In this document: piece after piece, positions 21,425 to 34,900 of the stretch | How the letters are laid out: each line of letters begins with the position of its first letter | How positions within the stretch are numbered: the stretch's first letter is position 1 | NCBI GenBank assembly: GCA_025331125.1 | Contig: JAOALB010000267.1 | Span: 1-42,489 of the forward strand | DNA: 42,489 bases | Direction: 5' to 3' | Origin: Mycogone perniciosa | Taxonomy: Eukaryota > Ascomycota > Sordariomycetes > Hypocreales > Hypocreaceae | Notes under the pieces: model-generated | Seen by the model: the letters and a program-made list of their open reading frames with translations, nothing else | Told to the model about the DNA's origin: nothing | Database searches by the model: none | Translations under genes and position numbers: made by a program

Positions 21425-24400
21425 AAAATATATAAATTTTAATAATATTATTATTTATAATCTTAATATTATTTACTTTAAAACAATAATTAAATATTAT
21501 ATATGTAATATTACTTTACCTTTAAACTTTCTATAAAGGTTTATACTTAAAAGCATTATTTTTATTATAAAAGAAAATTATAAATATAATAAATAAAAGT
21601 AATTTAATATATATTAAAAAGACTTATATCAAATATAACATTAAATAATTAAGATCATTTATATTAATTATACTTTAATTTAATAAAGATTTAAAACTAA
21701 AAATAACATATCTTAATAAAAAATAATAATTAAAGTTTAATAATATATAAGTTATTATTTAAAATATTAAGTTAATTTATAAATTTGAATTATAAATAAT
21801 ACTATTACTTTAAAATAAATATAGTATTACTTTTTAAATAAGAAGCTTTTTAAATTTAAATTAATAAGTAATAAGTCCTTTTTAATATATATTATATTAC
21901 TTTTTATAAATAATGTTTATATTAATATAAAGGCTTTAATAAATAATAAATATATACTTTAACCCTTTATTGCTTTTATTCTTATTAAATAATTTAATAT
22001 TATTATTAAGTAATTATTATATATTAAAAAGCTTTTTCTATATATATAAATATAATTAATAAAGTTTTAAAGCTTTTTACTATATAAATTATAATTAGTT
22101 TTTATTGAAAACCTTTGTTTATTATAAATATTTTAATAATATATTTATTATTTTTAATGTTTTATAATTAAAAGAATATAATTTTAATATTAATAAAAGA
22201 AATATAGAATTCTAAGAAAATTATTATTTTTATTATATTATTTATATAATATCTATACAAAAAACAATAAATAGATTTCTTTTACAATAAATTTAAAACT
22301 ATTAAATTTAAATATTATTAAATAAAAACTTTTTATATTGAAGAAATACTTTATTTTTATTTAATAAATAATAAGTATTAAAAGGTAATAAATAAAGGAA
22401 CTTATTAATGGATTATAAATATAATATATTATTATTATTATTATTATTTTACTTATAATATAAAAAAGTAATATTTAAATTTAATACTGTTATTAAAAGT
22501 TTAATAACATTTTTATTAACTTAAAAGGCTATAAATATTTAAAACTATATAAGAATATATATATAATATAATATTATTATTATATTTAATAACCTCTATA
22601 TTATTATGAATTATAACAGCTTTGAATCTTTCATTTGAATTAAAACTTAAAATTTATAATAAATTTAATAATTTAAATTCTTTTTTTTCACTTTTATATT
22701 ACTTATTAACAATTCAGGTAATTTTATTCAAAACCTTAAATGATAATAAATAATAAATAATAAAGTTTATTATTAAAAACAACTTTTTATTTTCTTAAAT
22801 AATAAACTCTATTTATGAATTCTATTTAAAACATTACATTTATAATTTAATTCAATAAATTGATTGTAAATAATCTAATATTTAAAGTTATTAATATATT
22901 ATTATTAATGAAAAGCTTTGATTTCAACTTTAAAATAAATAAAGAAAACATAAATATAGAAAACCAGAGTTGTTAATTTATATAATTAAATAAAATATTC
23001 TTATTAATATATAAAATATAAAAGTTTATTTATTAATAAAAACATTAAATAATAAATAAATAAAACATTATATATTAATAGAAATATATTTATAAACTTA
23101 TATTATGAACCTATTAAAAATATAAAGATGTATTTAATTCTATATAATTTTATTCTACTATATTGAAAATAACAAATAATAAATAAAGGTAAATAACAAA
23201 TAATTTAAAGTAGAATCTTAAACAAGACTTTATACTATTTTTAAATCATTATAATAATTATAACTTTTATGATTTTATTAAATAAAGGTATTATTAAAAT
23301 AAAAAAGACTTATAATAAGCATTTTAATATAGCCTTAACGGGTATATACTTACTTAAAGGTATATTATATATAAATCCCTTAGCCTTTACTTTAAATATA
23401 TTCTTAGTATCGTATATAAAGTAAAGTGTATTGTTTTCCTTTTTTTTAAATTAAACTTTTAATATACTTTTACTTTATTATATTTATTTCATTATTATAA
23501 CTTTATTTTTATAATTCTTTAATCTTTCCTTTAACTACTAAAACTAATATGATAGAAATATAATTTATAATAGTTAACTTAATAGTAAAATTTAATAGAA
23601 AAGGCAATACTTTTATATAAAAGGTAAAATTATTAATTAATTAAATAGCCTTTTTAAGTTATACTATAAAAGACTTTAAGTTAAATAAATTAATCTTTTA
23701 ATAAATAAATAAAAGAGTATAAAGTAGTTTATAAAAGTAATTAGTTACCTTTTATAAAATAAAGCAAACCCTTTTTAAAAGATATTATTTATTAAAAATT
23801 TACTTTTTTTATAAAAAAGATAATAGGCTTTTTACTATTATATAAAACTTTATATTAAGCATTCAAACTATATTTACTTGTATTATAAAGATATTTTTAA
23901 TACTTAAAAAGAGATACTTTTATATATAATTTACTTTTAAAACTCTTTAAACTATCTATAAAATAAAATAAAATAGAGATATATTAAGAATATTAAACTA
24001 TAATATACTTTATTAATACTATGTTAATTTATAAATATATTGCTTTAACATAATATTATGATTTACTTAAATAATATCTTTACCTTTTATAAATATAATA
24101 GCTTTAAGCTTTATTACTTTTATTATAATAGTATTAATTACCTTTTATTTAATTGCAGTTCATTATTTAAAGCCTAAAGAAATAATTAATAATTAAAGTA
24201 AATAATTGAATTTTAATTAATACAATAAATATAAAGGTTAAAATATATTTATATATTTTTATAATAATATAGTTTTAAAGTTTTGTAATTTAGCTAGTTA
24301 ATTACTAGTTATAATAGCAGCTTAAAAGTACTGTTAGTAATTACTTTTTAAAATATAATCGCTTAAATTTCCCTTTATTTTAGTTACTAGTTTTATAAAA

Positions 24401-24728
24401 GAGGAAATAATATACTTAAATATATATAAAAACTAATATAAAATAGCCTTTAAAACTAATATAAAAGCTATAAAGCTATTAGGCACTTGAGTAAATATTA
24501 TTATTGGACTATTATTATTAACTTAAAGTTAAATAAAAAGAAAGAAAGAGAAAAGGTATTTTATTTGTGATTCCAGCTATTAATACCCCTTTTTCTTTAA
24601 TTTAACTGGTTTTTTAACTATTTTTCTAGCCTTCCTAATTAGGCCTAGCTCTCAGGACCTATTAGGCTAGTTATAGGTATATTAGTTACTCCTAATAAAC
24701 TATAAATAAAGGCTTTAATAAATCTAGA

Positions 24729-25308
24729 TATTAAAATAACAAGGTTATACTGAACCTTATTTATATATAGCTTCTAGGAAGCTGTATATAATACAGTAAT
24801 AAGGAAACGACTAAGAGTCTAATTGGGCTAATAATAGATAAATAATTGAATTGTAAATAATCTAATAGCTAGAAGCTATAGAATATCTAGTATATATACA
24901 GCTAGTGTAAAAGTAATTATATAAACAATAGCTTTATCTTTTATAATAGTCCCCTAATTAAATAATAGGAATACAGTAATAGAATTAGGTTTATAGCCTT
25001 ATTCCTATTTTCCGTAAAATTTATTTATATAGGAAATTATCTAAATCGATTTACAGCTATATAAATAGGAAACTATTTTAGTTAGATTTTTTATAATAGC
25101 TATTATACCTATTATATTAAGTTTAAGGTAGGCGGGGTAGCTGGTCCTAGTTTAATTATTATTATTAAAGATAATAGAAATTTCCTGACTTATATTAAAG
25201 TTCCTTTAAAACTTGGTCTTAATGTCGGGCCTAATTCCAGGTCTAGCCAGAATAGGAAGGTTACCTAAATACACTAAAATCCTTACTTTTTAGCCCTCCT
25301 TTTTAATA
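24729..25308 (-). mobile_element. LTR copy 2, solo LTR with target duplication CTAGA
   Basis: Reverse-orientation copy of the same LTR family, 580 bp. Its ends read TATTAAAATAAC and TTTTTAATA, which are the family termini after TG/CA to TA mutation. CTAGA occurs at both 24724-24728 and 25309-25313, a perfect 5-bp target-site duplication. There is no internal region, so this is a solo LTR left by LTR-LTR recombination. Confidence 0.9.
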
Positions 25309-26622
25309 CTAGATATTAACTTTAACTTTTAAAGGTATAAGGAAATTATAGATATTTTAATATAAAGTATTTAAAGTCTTTTTATAATTTATTAATTTAT
25401 AGGGGATAATTAAGTGAATTATCTAGATTTATATTATAATAAATTAAACTTTAATATTTAAAAGAAGCCTAGTTTTATTTAGTATATAAATCATAGTTTA
25501 TTACTATTTATATTTAAATTTATAAAACTAATATTTATACTTAGGATAATTATAGAAAATAAATGAAATTATATAGCTGTATAAACTTCAATGATTTTAT
25601 AAAAGTTAAATATATATATTTATAGTAAACTATTAGTTTAATTATTTATTACTATTAAATAAAAATAAAAGAATTAAAAAGTAAAGATTGACTAAAACCT
25701 TTAAAAACTTTTAGATTTTATAAATATATTTATTTTATTTATGTTAAAGAAAGATAATACTTTTTAATTTTATATTAAGTATTATAGATTTAATATAGTA
25801 ATAAAAAGGTTATTATCTATTACCCTTAACTTTAAAGATTTTAAATTATATTTATAATATTTAATATTTTATTCAAATTAATATAAAAAGAGTATATTAT
25901 TAGATTTATATTAAAAAAACAAAAAGAAACTATACTTTATATATACTATCGCTATTATAAATATGCAATTATACCTTTTAATTTAATTAATACTTTTATT
26001 ACTTTTAATATTATATTTAAAAAGTAATATATAAATTATTTAACATTATATATATTATTTATTTTAATTATATCTTAATATTTTTCAAAACTTAAAGAAA
26101 AATATAAACTATATTTAATAAGTTTTAAAATAGCTTTAAAAAGCAAAACTATATATACAACTTTTAAAATATACCTTTTATTAAAGTAAAGTTAAGTTTT
26201 TAAAATACATAATTTTAATTATTAATATATTAATACACCTTTATTAAATAAATACTATTATCACTTAATTAACATTAAGTTTATATAAAAGGATTTAGGT
26301 TTATTTAAGTTTTATAACTTTTACTATTACTTTATTATAAAGTATTTATATATTACTATATTATTAATAACCTTATTGAATAGAGGTAAAAGAAGAAAGA
26401 AATCTAGTTTTATTTAGTTAAATAAAAATACAAAGTAAACCTTTAAATAATTAAAGTAAGCCTTTTAAAAAGTGTTTTTATTTTAATGTTTTAACCTAAA
26501 ACCATTTATTTATATAAGAATAAATATATTTAAATATATCATAATTAAAATATTATTATAGTTTAATAAATAAAAGGAATTTAATAAATATAATTTATAA
26601 ATAAAGATAAAGTATAATATTA

Positions 26623-26755
26623 TACTTTTATAAAATAAAAAGAGTTAAGCTTTAAATTGATTTAAGTATAGTAAAATACTTTTATAAAATAAAAGGCTTT
26701 AAGTTTATAATTAATATAATAAAATACTTTATAAAATAGAATAATTTAAATTAAA
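26623..26755. repeat. Three degenerate tandem units of about 50 bp
   Basis: Units beginning TACTTT(TA)TAAAATA start at 26623, 26677 and 26725 and share a following AAAAGNNTTAAG-like segment. Spacing is 54 and 48 bp. In such AT-rich DNA some similarity is expected by chance, but the shared unit start is longer than that. Probably an eroded minisatellite inside transposon DNA. Confidence 0.4.
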
Positions 26756-27605
26756 AAGGATAAAGGTAAAATATAGTTAAGTGTTAGATAATTACTTAAT
26801 TAGATTAAAGATTTAATTGATTATAAATAATTAATATCTATATAAACTGCAGTTTCAATATTAAATAAAAAAGACTTTTTAATAATTAAGATTGTTTAAG
26901 TTTTATTACAATTAATTTAAAAGAGTAAAAGAAAATAGCTTTAAAGGTTAAAAGTAAAAAGCTGAAGCTTTTAAATGAAAATATAAAACATAAAAGAAAA
27001 ATTAAATAATAAAAAAAGATCTATTATAATATAAATGATATATTTATATATTAATAAATAACCTTTTATATTAACTGTATATTAAATTTTGTTATAAGAG
27101 TTTATTAATAGGTTGTTTTAATATTTAATATATATTAAGCTTACTATAATATAAACTTATTAAATAAAAATAAATAAAAATATTAAAGACTATATTAAAA
27201 GTTATAATATTTATTCAAGTATTATATTATAAAAGTATTACTTATATAATACTTTACAATTGCTTTTAACTTTAAAGGGCCTATAAAAACAAATTACAAT
27301 AAACTTGACTATTAAATTATTATTTATAAGATATTATAAATAAAAGGTTAATATTATATTAATAATTATAAATTAATTTATTAAACATGTATTAACCTCT
27401 TTAATCTTAACCTTTATAATCGCTATTGAATCTATTAAACTTTTTAATAAAGAAAAAAAATTAATTTTTAAAGCTTTAAAGAAAACTGTTTTTCATAAAG
27501 CTTTAATATTAATTAATTAATTTTAAATACATTTAGATTTTTCTTTTAAAGTTAAATCCGAGTTATAAATAGTATTTTATTTAGAAACTAATTAATAAAT
27601 AAAAT

Positions 27606-28185
27606 TGTTAAAAAGGAGGGTTGAAAAGTAAGGATTTTAGTGTATTTAGGTAACCTTCCTATTTTAGCTAGACTTAGAATTAGGCCTGACGCTAGTACTA
27701 AGCTTTAAAGGAACTTTGGTATAAGTTAAGAAATTTCTATTATCTTTAACGATAATAATTAAGCTAGGACTAGCTACCCTGCCTACTTTAAGTTTAATAT
27801 AATAGGCATAATGGCTATTATAAAAAATCTAACTAAAATGGTTTCCTGTTTATATAGCTGTAAATCGATTTAGATAATTTCCTATATAAATAAATTTTGC
27901 GGAAAATAGAAATAAGGCTATAAACCTAATTCTACTATTATATTCCTATTATTTAGTTAAAAGACTATTATAAAAGATAAAGCTATTGTTTATACAATTA
28001 CTTTTATATTAGCTATATATACACTAAATATTCTATAGCTTTTAACTATTAAATTATTTACAATTTAATTATTTATCTATTATTAGCTTAATTAAACTCT
28101 TAATTGTTTCTTTATTGCTGCGTTATATATAGTTTCCTAGAAGCTATATATAAATAAGGTTTAGTATAACCTTATTATTTTAATA
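27606..28185 (+). mobile_element. LTR copy 3, 5' LTR of the copia element
   Basis: Plus-orientation LTR starting TGTTAAAAAGGAGGG and ending ACCTTATTATTTTAATA, 580 bp. The flanking 5-mers (AAAAT and GGTTA) do not match. Copia gag-like sequence starts a few hundred bases to the right in the same orientation, so this copy is read as the 5' LTR of a longer, incomplete element. Confidence 0.8.
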
Positions 28186-29913
28186 GGTTATAAGTTTAGG
28201 AGAGTTTTCTTTAAGTCTTTATTAGTGGATTCCTTTAGTCGTTACAGCACTTCCTTTAACGCTACTATAGCACTTATAGCAGGTTTTTTATAGTGCTTAT
28301 TTTAGTCCTTATATTACCACTTTTAGGATTTTAGTTACTTAAAGCTATTCCTAGGCTTCTACTGCAAATATTATTGCAGTTATAGTAATACTACTTATAT
28401 TACTACCTTTATATACTATATAGTATATTCTTTATTTATATAGAATATAGGTCTAATATTAATAGTATAAATTAACCTATTAAGGCTTTTAGTAGCTTTA
28501 TCTCTTTAATTAAGGAGAATAGCTTTCCTTAGCAGTAAAAGGATTTATTTATTTAAGTTCTATTTTCATTAATTCCTTAACCCTAAACTACTATTTTAAC
28601 TTTAAATGGTAGTTTTATTAAAAAGGCATTAAAAAAGGTCTATAGCTTTCTAGAAAGCTATAAACTAATAAATCCTAATAACTTTAATTAGTAGAAACAG
28701 TCTTTAAATATTATATTAAAGGCTATAAATTACTATACCTTTATAGAAAATCCTATAATTGCTAATTCTTTATTTAATTTAAAATAGGCCCTATTATTTA
28801 TATTAATTAAAGATAGTTTAACAGCTATTCCTACTATATCTATTACTTAGATTTAAAGCTTAAAAGAAGCATTTTTAGTATTACAGAAACTATATAGTTA
28901 CTTTAATATACTTTAAAAAGATTCCCTTTATAGGGAATTTCATTTATTAAATTATAGTAATTATAAAGGATCTTTAGCTAAATTTAACGCTACTTTTAAT
29001 AGCTTATTAGCTAAGTTAACTATTTTAAAGGTTAATATTAATATACTAAATCAAGTAAATCAATATTTAAATTCCCTAGAAAAGACCTATCTTTAATAGG
29101 CTAAAAGAATTAAAGGAACTATTAGATCCAGCAGAGTTATCGGGCAACTAACTAAAGGTTTTAATATTTAGTTTCTTATAGCAGATATACTAAAAGAGAC
29201 TAGGAATCCATCTTTTACTGTATATAAGGTTAAGAAGGCCTTAAGGCCTTCTAAACCCTTTAAAGATTAATTAGTACCTTTAGATTTAAAGGTCAAAAGC
29301 CAGCTTTTAACTCCTATAAAAAGAAAAGAAATTAAAAGAATTAGAATAATAATTAAAAATAAACTAAAAAGGATTATACTTTTACTAGCATATATAATCT
29401 AGCTACTAGGGAATATAGCTTAACAGAGCTATTAGAAGATTCCTTTACTAAATCTATTATTAGTTTAAATAGTAATCGAAATCTTTTATAAGCCTTAAAC
29501 GCTAAAAAAGGGAGAAAGTCTTCAAAGTCCCTTAACTCCCTTAAATTTCTTGTTCAGGATAGTTTATTATATAATACTAGATCTACAGTTTATATAGTTA
29601 ATTCTAGAAAATGGTTTATAGACTATAAACTTAATAATAGGGAACTTAGTGTTGTTTATATTAAGGGGGGTCCTATTATACCTAAAGGAATAGTTACAGC
29701 CACTTTTAATATCCTTAATAAAGATAATTAATATAAAAAGATAATACTGCTAAATACCCTTTATTGCCTATAGCTAGATATAAACCTTATAAGTGGTTTA
29801 AGGCATTACTAAGCTAAAGGATATATATAGTATAGTACTCTTTTTATGAAAACTATATAGCTAATAGGGCTATTAAATCCCTTAAAACATGGTTTTCTTT
29901 TTATAATTAAAGG
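28186..29913 (+). mobile_element. Ty1/copia internal region: decayed gag and protease
   Basis: Translation of the plus strand gives a copia gag-like stretch around 28,600-29,280, including GSLAKFNATFNSLLAKLTIL at about 28,968-29,028 and ETRNPSFTVYKVKKALRPSK nearby. An aspartic-protease region follows at 29,573-29,700: NTRSTVYIVNSRKWF stands where DTGST is expected at the catalytic site. Asp-to-Asn and Gly-to-Arg are both G-to-A changes. Stops interrupt the frame throughout. Integrase, reverse transcriptase and RNase H of this element are missing because the next LTR copy is inserted here. Confidence 0.75.
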
Positions 29914-30327
29914 TATTAAAATAATAAGGTTATACTAAACCTTATTTATATATAGCTTTTAGGAAGCTATATATAATACAGTAATAAAGAAACAACTAAA
30001 AGTTTAATTAAGCTAATAATAGATAAATAATTAAATTGTAAATAATTTAATAGCTAGAAGCTATAAAATATTTAGTGTATATATAGCTAATATAAAAGTA
30101 ATTATATAAACAATAGCTTTATCTTTTATAATAGTCCTTTAACTAAATAATAGGAATATAGCAGTAGAATTAAGTTTATAGCTTTATTTTTATTTTCTGC
30201 AAAATTCATTTATATGGGAAATCGTCTAAATCGACTTACGGCTATATAAACAGGAAACCATTTTAATTAGATTTTTCATAATAGCTATTATGCCTATTAT
30301 ATTGAGTTTAAAGTAGGCGGGGTAGTT
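29914..30327 (-). mobile_element. LTR copy 4, truncated, inserted in the copia body
   Basis: Reverse-orientation LTR of the same family that starts TATTAAAATAATAAGG and can be followed for about 410 bases. It stops at GGCGGGGTAGTT, where copies 2 and 5 continue with the remaining 170 bases. The missing part is not found elsewhere in the window. The break coincides with the sequence TGTTGGGGGTAACTGA, which looks like the start of a different LTR, so a nested insertion or a deletion cut this copy. Confidence 0.75.
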
Positions 30328-30464
30328 TGTTGGGGGTAACTGATATACTTAATACATTTACAGTCCTTCTTACTAGCCTACCTAAGTAAAGTTAATTACT
30401 TATTTAAGCAACTACTAGATTAAAGAGGCATAAAACTATAAAAACAAACAAATAGACCTAGTTT
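30328..30464 (+). mobile_element. Possible start of a second, unrelated LTR
   Basis: TGTTGGGGGTAACTGATATAC begins exactly where LTR copy 4 is cut. TGTTGGGGG is a common opening of fungal gypsy LTRs. The sequence is interrupted after about 137 bases by LTR copy 5 and appears to resume after 31,050. I could not find a matching second LTR downstream, so the element's length is unknown. Confidence 0.35.
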
Positions 30465-31045
30465 TGTTAAAAAGGAGGGCTAAAAAGTAAGGATTTCAGT
30501 GTATTTGGGTAACCTTCCTATTCTGGCTAAACCCGGAATTAGGCCCGACGCTAGGACCAAGTTCCGGAGGAACTTTAGTGTAAGTCAGGAAATTTCTGTT
30601 ATCTTTAACGATAACAATTGAGCTAGGACCAGCTATCCCGCCTACCCTAGACTCAATACAATGGCTACAATGGCTATTGTGAAAAATCTGACTAAAATGG
30701 TTTCCTGTTTGTATGGCTATGAGTCGATTTGGCCGATTTCCTATACAAATGAATTTTGCGGAAAATAGGAATAGAGCCACGAACCTAACTCTGCCGCTAT
30801 ATTCCTATTATCTAGTCGGAGGACTATTATAGAAGACAAAGCATTGTTCTACAATCATTTCTATAATCCAGCCGCACATACACTAGATATTCTATAGCTT
30901 TTCAGCTATTAGATTAGTTACAATTCAATTGTTTATTTATTGTTAACCTAATTAGACTCTTAGTTGTTTCCTTATTACTGCATTGTATGCAGCTTCCTAG
31001 AAGCTGCATATAAATGAGGTTCAGTATAACCTTGTTATTTTAATA
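30465..31045 (+). mobile_element. LTR copy 5, youngest solo LTR, target duplication AGTTT
   Basis: Plus-orientation 581-bp LTR from TGTTAAAAAGG to TTATTTTAATA. AGTTT is found at 30460-30464 and again at 31046-31050, a perfect 5-bp target duplication. Of the five copies this one keeps the most G and C. For example TACAAATGAATTTTGCGG here is TATAAATAAATTTTGCGG in copy 3. It is therefore the closest to the ancestral LTR and the most recent insertion. A minus-strand frame of 94 codons inside it (30496-30780) is accidental. Confidence 0.9.
30986..31010. repeat. Conserved LTR hairpin, 11-bp perfect arms
   Basis: TATGCAGCTTC and GAAGCTGCATA pair perfectly around the loop CTA near the 3' end of LTR copy 5. 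The same hairpin is present in the other copies, in copy 1 as TATATAGCTTC / GAAGCTATATA. It may serve transcript 3'-end formation or packaging of the element; this is inference. Confidence 0.75.
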
Positions 31046-31050
31046 AGTTT

Positions 31051-34000
31051 AATAAAAACTAACCCGCATTCTCCTTTAATATACTACCTTTACCTGTATT
31101 TTTACAGCCGTTAAGGCGTAAAGAGGTAACTGTTAATTACTTTTAACTGCAGATATTATAATTAAATAATTCGCAATATCTTTTAGCCTTTATATTACTT
31201 AATTACAGCTTTATAGTTCTAATAAAAGCGCGGTTCCTGCGCTTTATTCCAGTTATTATTAGTGTATATATATATTTAAAGCGCTAATTCCCCCTTAATA
31301 AAACTAGTGACTAAGATAAAGGGAAATCTCAAGGACTGCATTATAGGAAGCAATTACTAAAGGCACTTTTACGCTACTACTAAAACCTACCTTTATTTAA
31401 CTATTTATAGAATTATAGGCTAACTTTAATAAATCTTTAGGCAAATATAAAACAATTAGCTAAAAGAAATAGCCTAAAACCCCTTTATTACAGCTAATTA
31501 ATATAGATTAATATAATACTTGATTCTAAAAATATAGGTTATCTAGTTGCAATTTCTGAAATACAGGAATCAGGATTAGTTAACTTAGGCATAATGCGCT
31601 GAAATATAATAAATAAGCGAAATCTTAAGAAACTATTAGCCTATAATACCTGCCGATAAAAGGTTAAAGAATTAAAGGAAATTATAAAAGGACTAGTTAA
31701 TACAATAAAAGCGAATATATAAATTAAACAGTTAGCTTTATATAATATAATCCCTTTTAAATTAGCAATATACTATTGCAACTCTTATTTCGCTTATAAT
31801 CCTATAAACTAGCCAGTAAAGCAATTATAAAGAATTAGCAAGAAATAGACTGATTATTTAATCTCCCGATATAAAGACTTTATTTTAGTTTTATTAACCT
31901 TTTTAGCTAGACTTTCTTTAACTTTTAATAAAAATATTATCTTTACTACTCTTATAATCTCTTATATATAGACTACCTTCACTTATATTAAAGCTACTTA
32001 AAAGAGACTTAAAAAGGATAATAATCTAATACCGCGAGACTAGTATTAATAAAGGAAACTATCCTTAAAAGAACAGCTGATTCCATTATCTTAAATAGAT
32101 AAATAAGACCCTTCTTTATTATAAAAGAATTTACTACTATAAAGGAATACTCTATTATAACCCCTTTATTAAAAGAGTATATCCCTTTTTTACCCGAGAA
32201 AGGAATACGCCTATATCGGCCAAGCATTTAAGTTAAACGACTCAGACTAGCAGGATAAACAGTATTCTATTATTAAAGGACTATTTAATTAAAACTTTAA
32301 TAGTTTATTTTAACTTTAAATAAAAGGATTAAAAGTAAATAAATAATTTTTAATTATTAAAGTACTAGATATAACCCCTTCCCTAAAACCTTAATTAAAG
32401 GAATTATTTAATTATATACGTAGCTTAACACTAATACCTTTTAAATCTATTATAATAAAAGCTAGGGAAAGATTAAACTTTTTAATAGAAAATAGGAAAA
32501 TACCTTTTTAAAAGTTCCTTTTTCTCACTTAAGCTTTTAAAAACATTTCAGGAATAAAGCTACCTATAAAGACTAATCTTATAAGTAAGTTTAATAGCAA
32601 AAATATATCCTAGTTTTTAAAGAACTATAAGTAAAAGATAAAAGATTAGGGAATTTTAATAAAAAATTAAGGGAGGTACTTAAAACTATTTATAAAACTA
32701 AAAGAATAAAAAACAGTCTAAATCTTTATTAAAGAAAGTATTAATTAAGATACAGTCAGGAAAGAGCTTATATAGCATTATAAGCAGTATAATAAAGAAC
32801 AATTAAAGTTATATACCGCGCAACTCCGAAATCTTTATTATTATAAGCCTATTAGAATATAATCTGCAATAAATTAATTACTTTAATATTAGTACTTTTA
32901 TTAAAAGCTTAATAAAAGAAACTAAAAGGCAGCTATACTGTATTCCTATAATATTACTAAAGTAATATTATTAAAGCTGCTTTAATTAGTAATAGCCTTT
33001 AAAGAAATTAAGGAAATTAATAATTTCGAGGAGTTAAAGTATATTAAAGTCTAGATACTCTTTTATAATAAAACGCTTGCGGAACTCGATATTTAAAGAG
33101 CCTATTTTTAAAAATCTATAAAGACGCCTTTTAAAACTAGGTATATATTTAATTTATTTAAGTTGGAAATAAGCCTAATTTCGAAAAGGTAGAAAGAGCA
33201 GTAGCCTATACCTATAAAACTAAATGTATTTTTGCAGCTTAAAGATTAAATAAATGCTTTATTTAAAAAGTTAAATAAGCTAGTAGTTTATTTCTTTAAT
33301 TAAAAAGCTAAAACAATTAATTTAAAGGAAAAAGAGTATTATTATATTACTACTAGTAGTAATAAACCTAAATAAAGACTTTTTATATTAATAATCGCTA
33401 TTAATAATATTAATATAATAAACCCTTTATATAATAATATATTAAACTCTTTCTTTTACTATTATTTAAAGGCAGCTATAAATATAAAATATTATTAGTA
33501 TTATATAAATAAAAGCTATTTCCCTTAAAACTATATAAAGCTAGCCTATAATAAAGGCTATAGGTTTATAATATATAATTTAAAGGTAAAAATAGTTTAA
33601 GTAGGCCTATAGAAAATCCTAGTCCCAGTTTAACTTATTACAGCAATTATAACTATTAGAATTTATATATAAAAAATACTGGCGCTTTAAGTAAAATTAT
33701 TTAAGGCTTAAAATAAAGTTTTACTAAGCCTATTACTTGCAAAAAGGATAAAACCTAGCTTTTTTAACTAAAAAGTAAATTCCTATAAAACTAAACTTTT
33801 TAATATAGTTTATAAAAAAATAAAGTATAGGGAGATATTTAAGATTAAACTACTATAAAGGTTAAATATAGTCCCTGTAAAGGGATTAATAATAAAAGTT
33901 ATAGACTTTATAGGCAGAGATTAAATAATTGGCAGTAAATAAAACAGTAAAGGTATAAAAAAGGCTGAAAATATCTCTATAAACCTGGCCAGGATAAATT

Positions 34001-34900
34001 CCTTTAAAAACTGCCTGGATAAATATAATTAAAACTGCTTAACTGCAGAATTATTTAATTCGACTTTCCTTACTAACTTTATAGTTAATAGAGGATAAAA
34101 GCGCATTTAAATAATTAATAAAGCGGATAAATAAGCTAAAGAGGAATTATTGCTGCTTTAATTAAAGTAGTTAATTAAGAAAGAGTAACTGCATTTAGAC
34201 CTTATACCTATAATTTTAAAGACTATACTGTTTAAACTATAATACAGTAAAGATAGCGGAATAATAAAGACTAGGAATAAAAAGGAATTACTAAGAGTAG
34301 AGTAAGTTAAAATATTAATTTAAGCTGTAATTCTAAATAATGCAATTAAGTTTAAGACTAGCACTTTTTTAAATGCTATTTTAAAACTCGCGAATACTTT
34401 AAAAGCGGATTTAGTTATAAAATTACAAGGAATTGCTAAAATACAGTTTTATAGGAAACCCGATTTAATTGTTTTTAAACCTACTTTATATTAAATAATA
34501 TCTCTCTCTGCCTATAAATACCCTTTTAAAGAAAAACTATTAAAGAAACTAGACGCGATAGCTATATATATAAGCCTAACTATATAGATTATTTAATTAC
34601 TATAAAACTAATATTTTAAAGCCACACTTTTATAATCCTTATAGATAAAGGGATTTTTAAATAAAAAATCAATTAATCTTAAAAACTTTAATACTTTACT
34701 ACTATTAAAAGTATACTTTTATAAGCTGGAGTAATTAAATATTACTATTAACTATAAAGTAAATCGGGAATAGAGATTAATAGCTTAGATTAATATAGTT
34801 TAGATAAAAAGGATCTTTAAATACTCGCAAAACCTACTTTAAATACAGGTATAGTTAAAATAGCCTAACAGTATATTTATTAAAGTATTTATAAATTTAA
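31051..34900 (+). mobile_element. Decayed retroelement sequence left of the gypsy polymerase
   Basis: AT-rich but with scattered GC islands, unlike the blocks further left, which suggests a younger element. Translations are broken by stops every few codons. The position before the reverse transcriptase suggests a gypsy gag region, but no zinc knuckle or protease motif can be read securely. A small hairpin (AAAGCGC / GCGCTTT) lies at 31225-31245. Frames such as 32009-32227 minus are not genes. Confidence 0.4.

Noticed and set aside
30496..30780. Minus-strand open frame of 94 codons in the AT-rich block
   Set aside because: It lies wholly inside LTR copy 5 and is open only because that copy is the least mutated. 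The other LTR copies do not keep it.
32009..32227. 72-codon minus-strand frame in retroelement DNA
   Set aside because: Low-complexity Ile/Phe/Ser/Leu composition from A/T-rich codons, no motif and no conservation signal.
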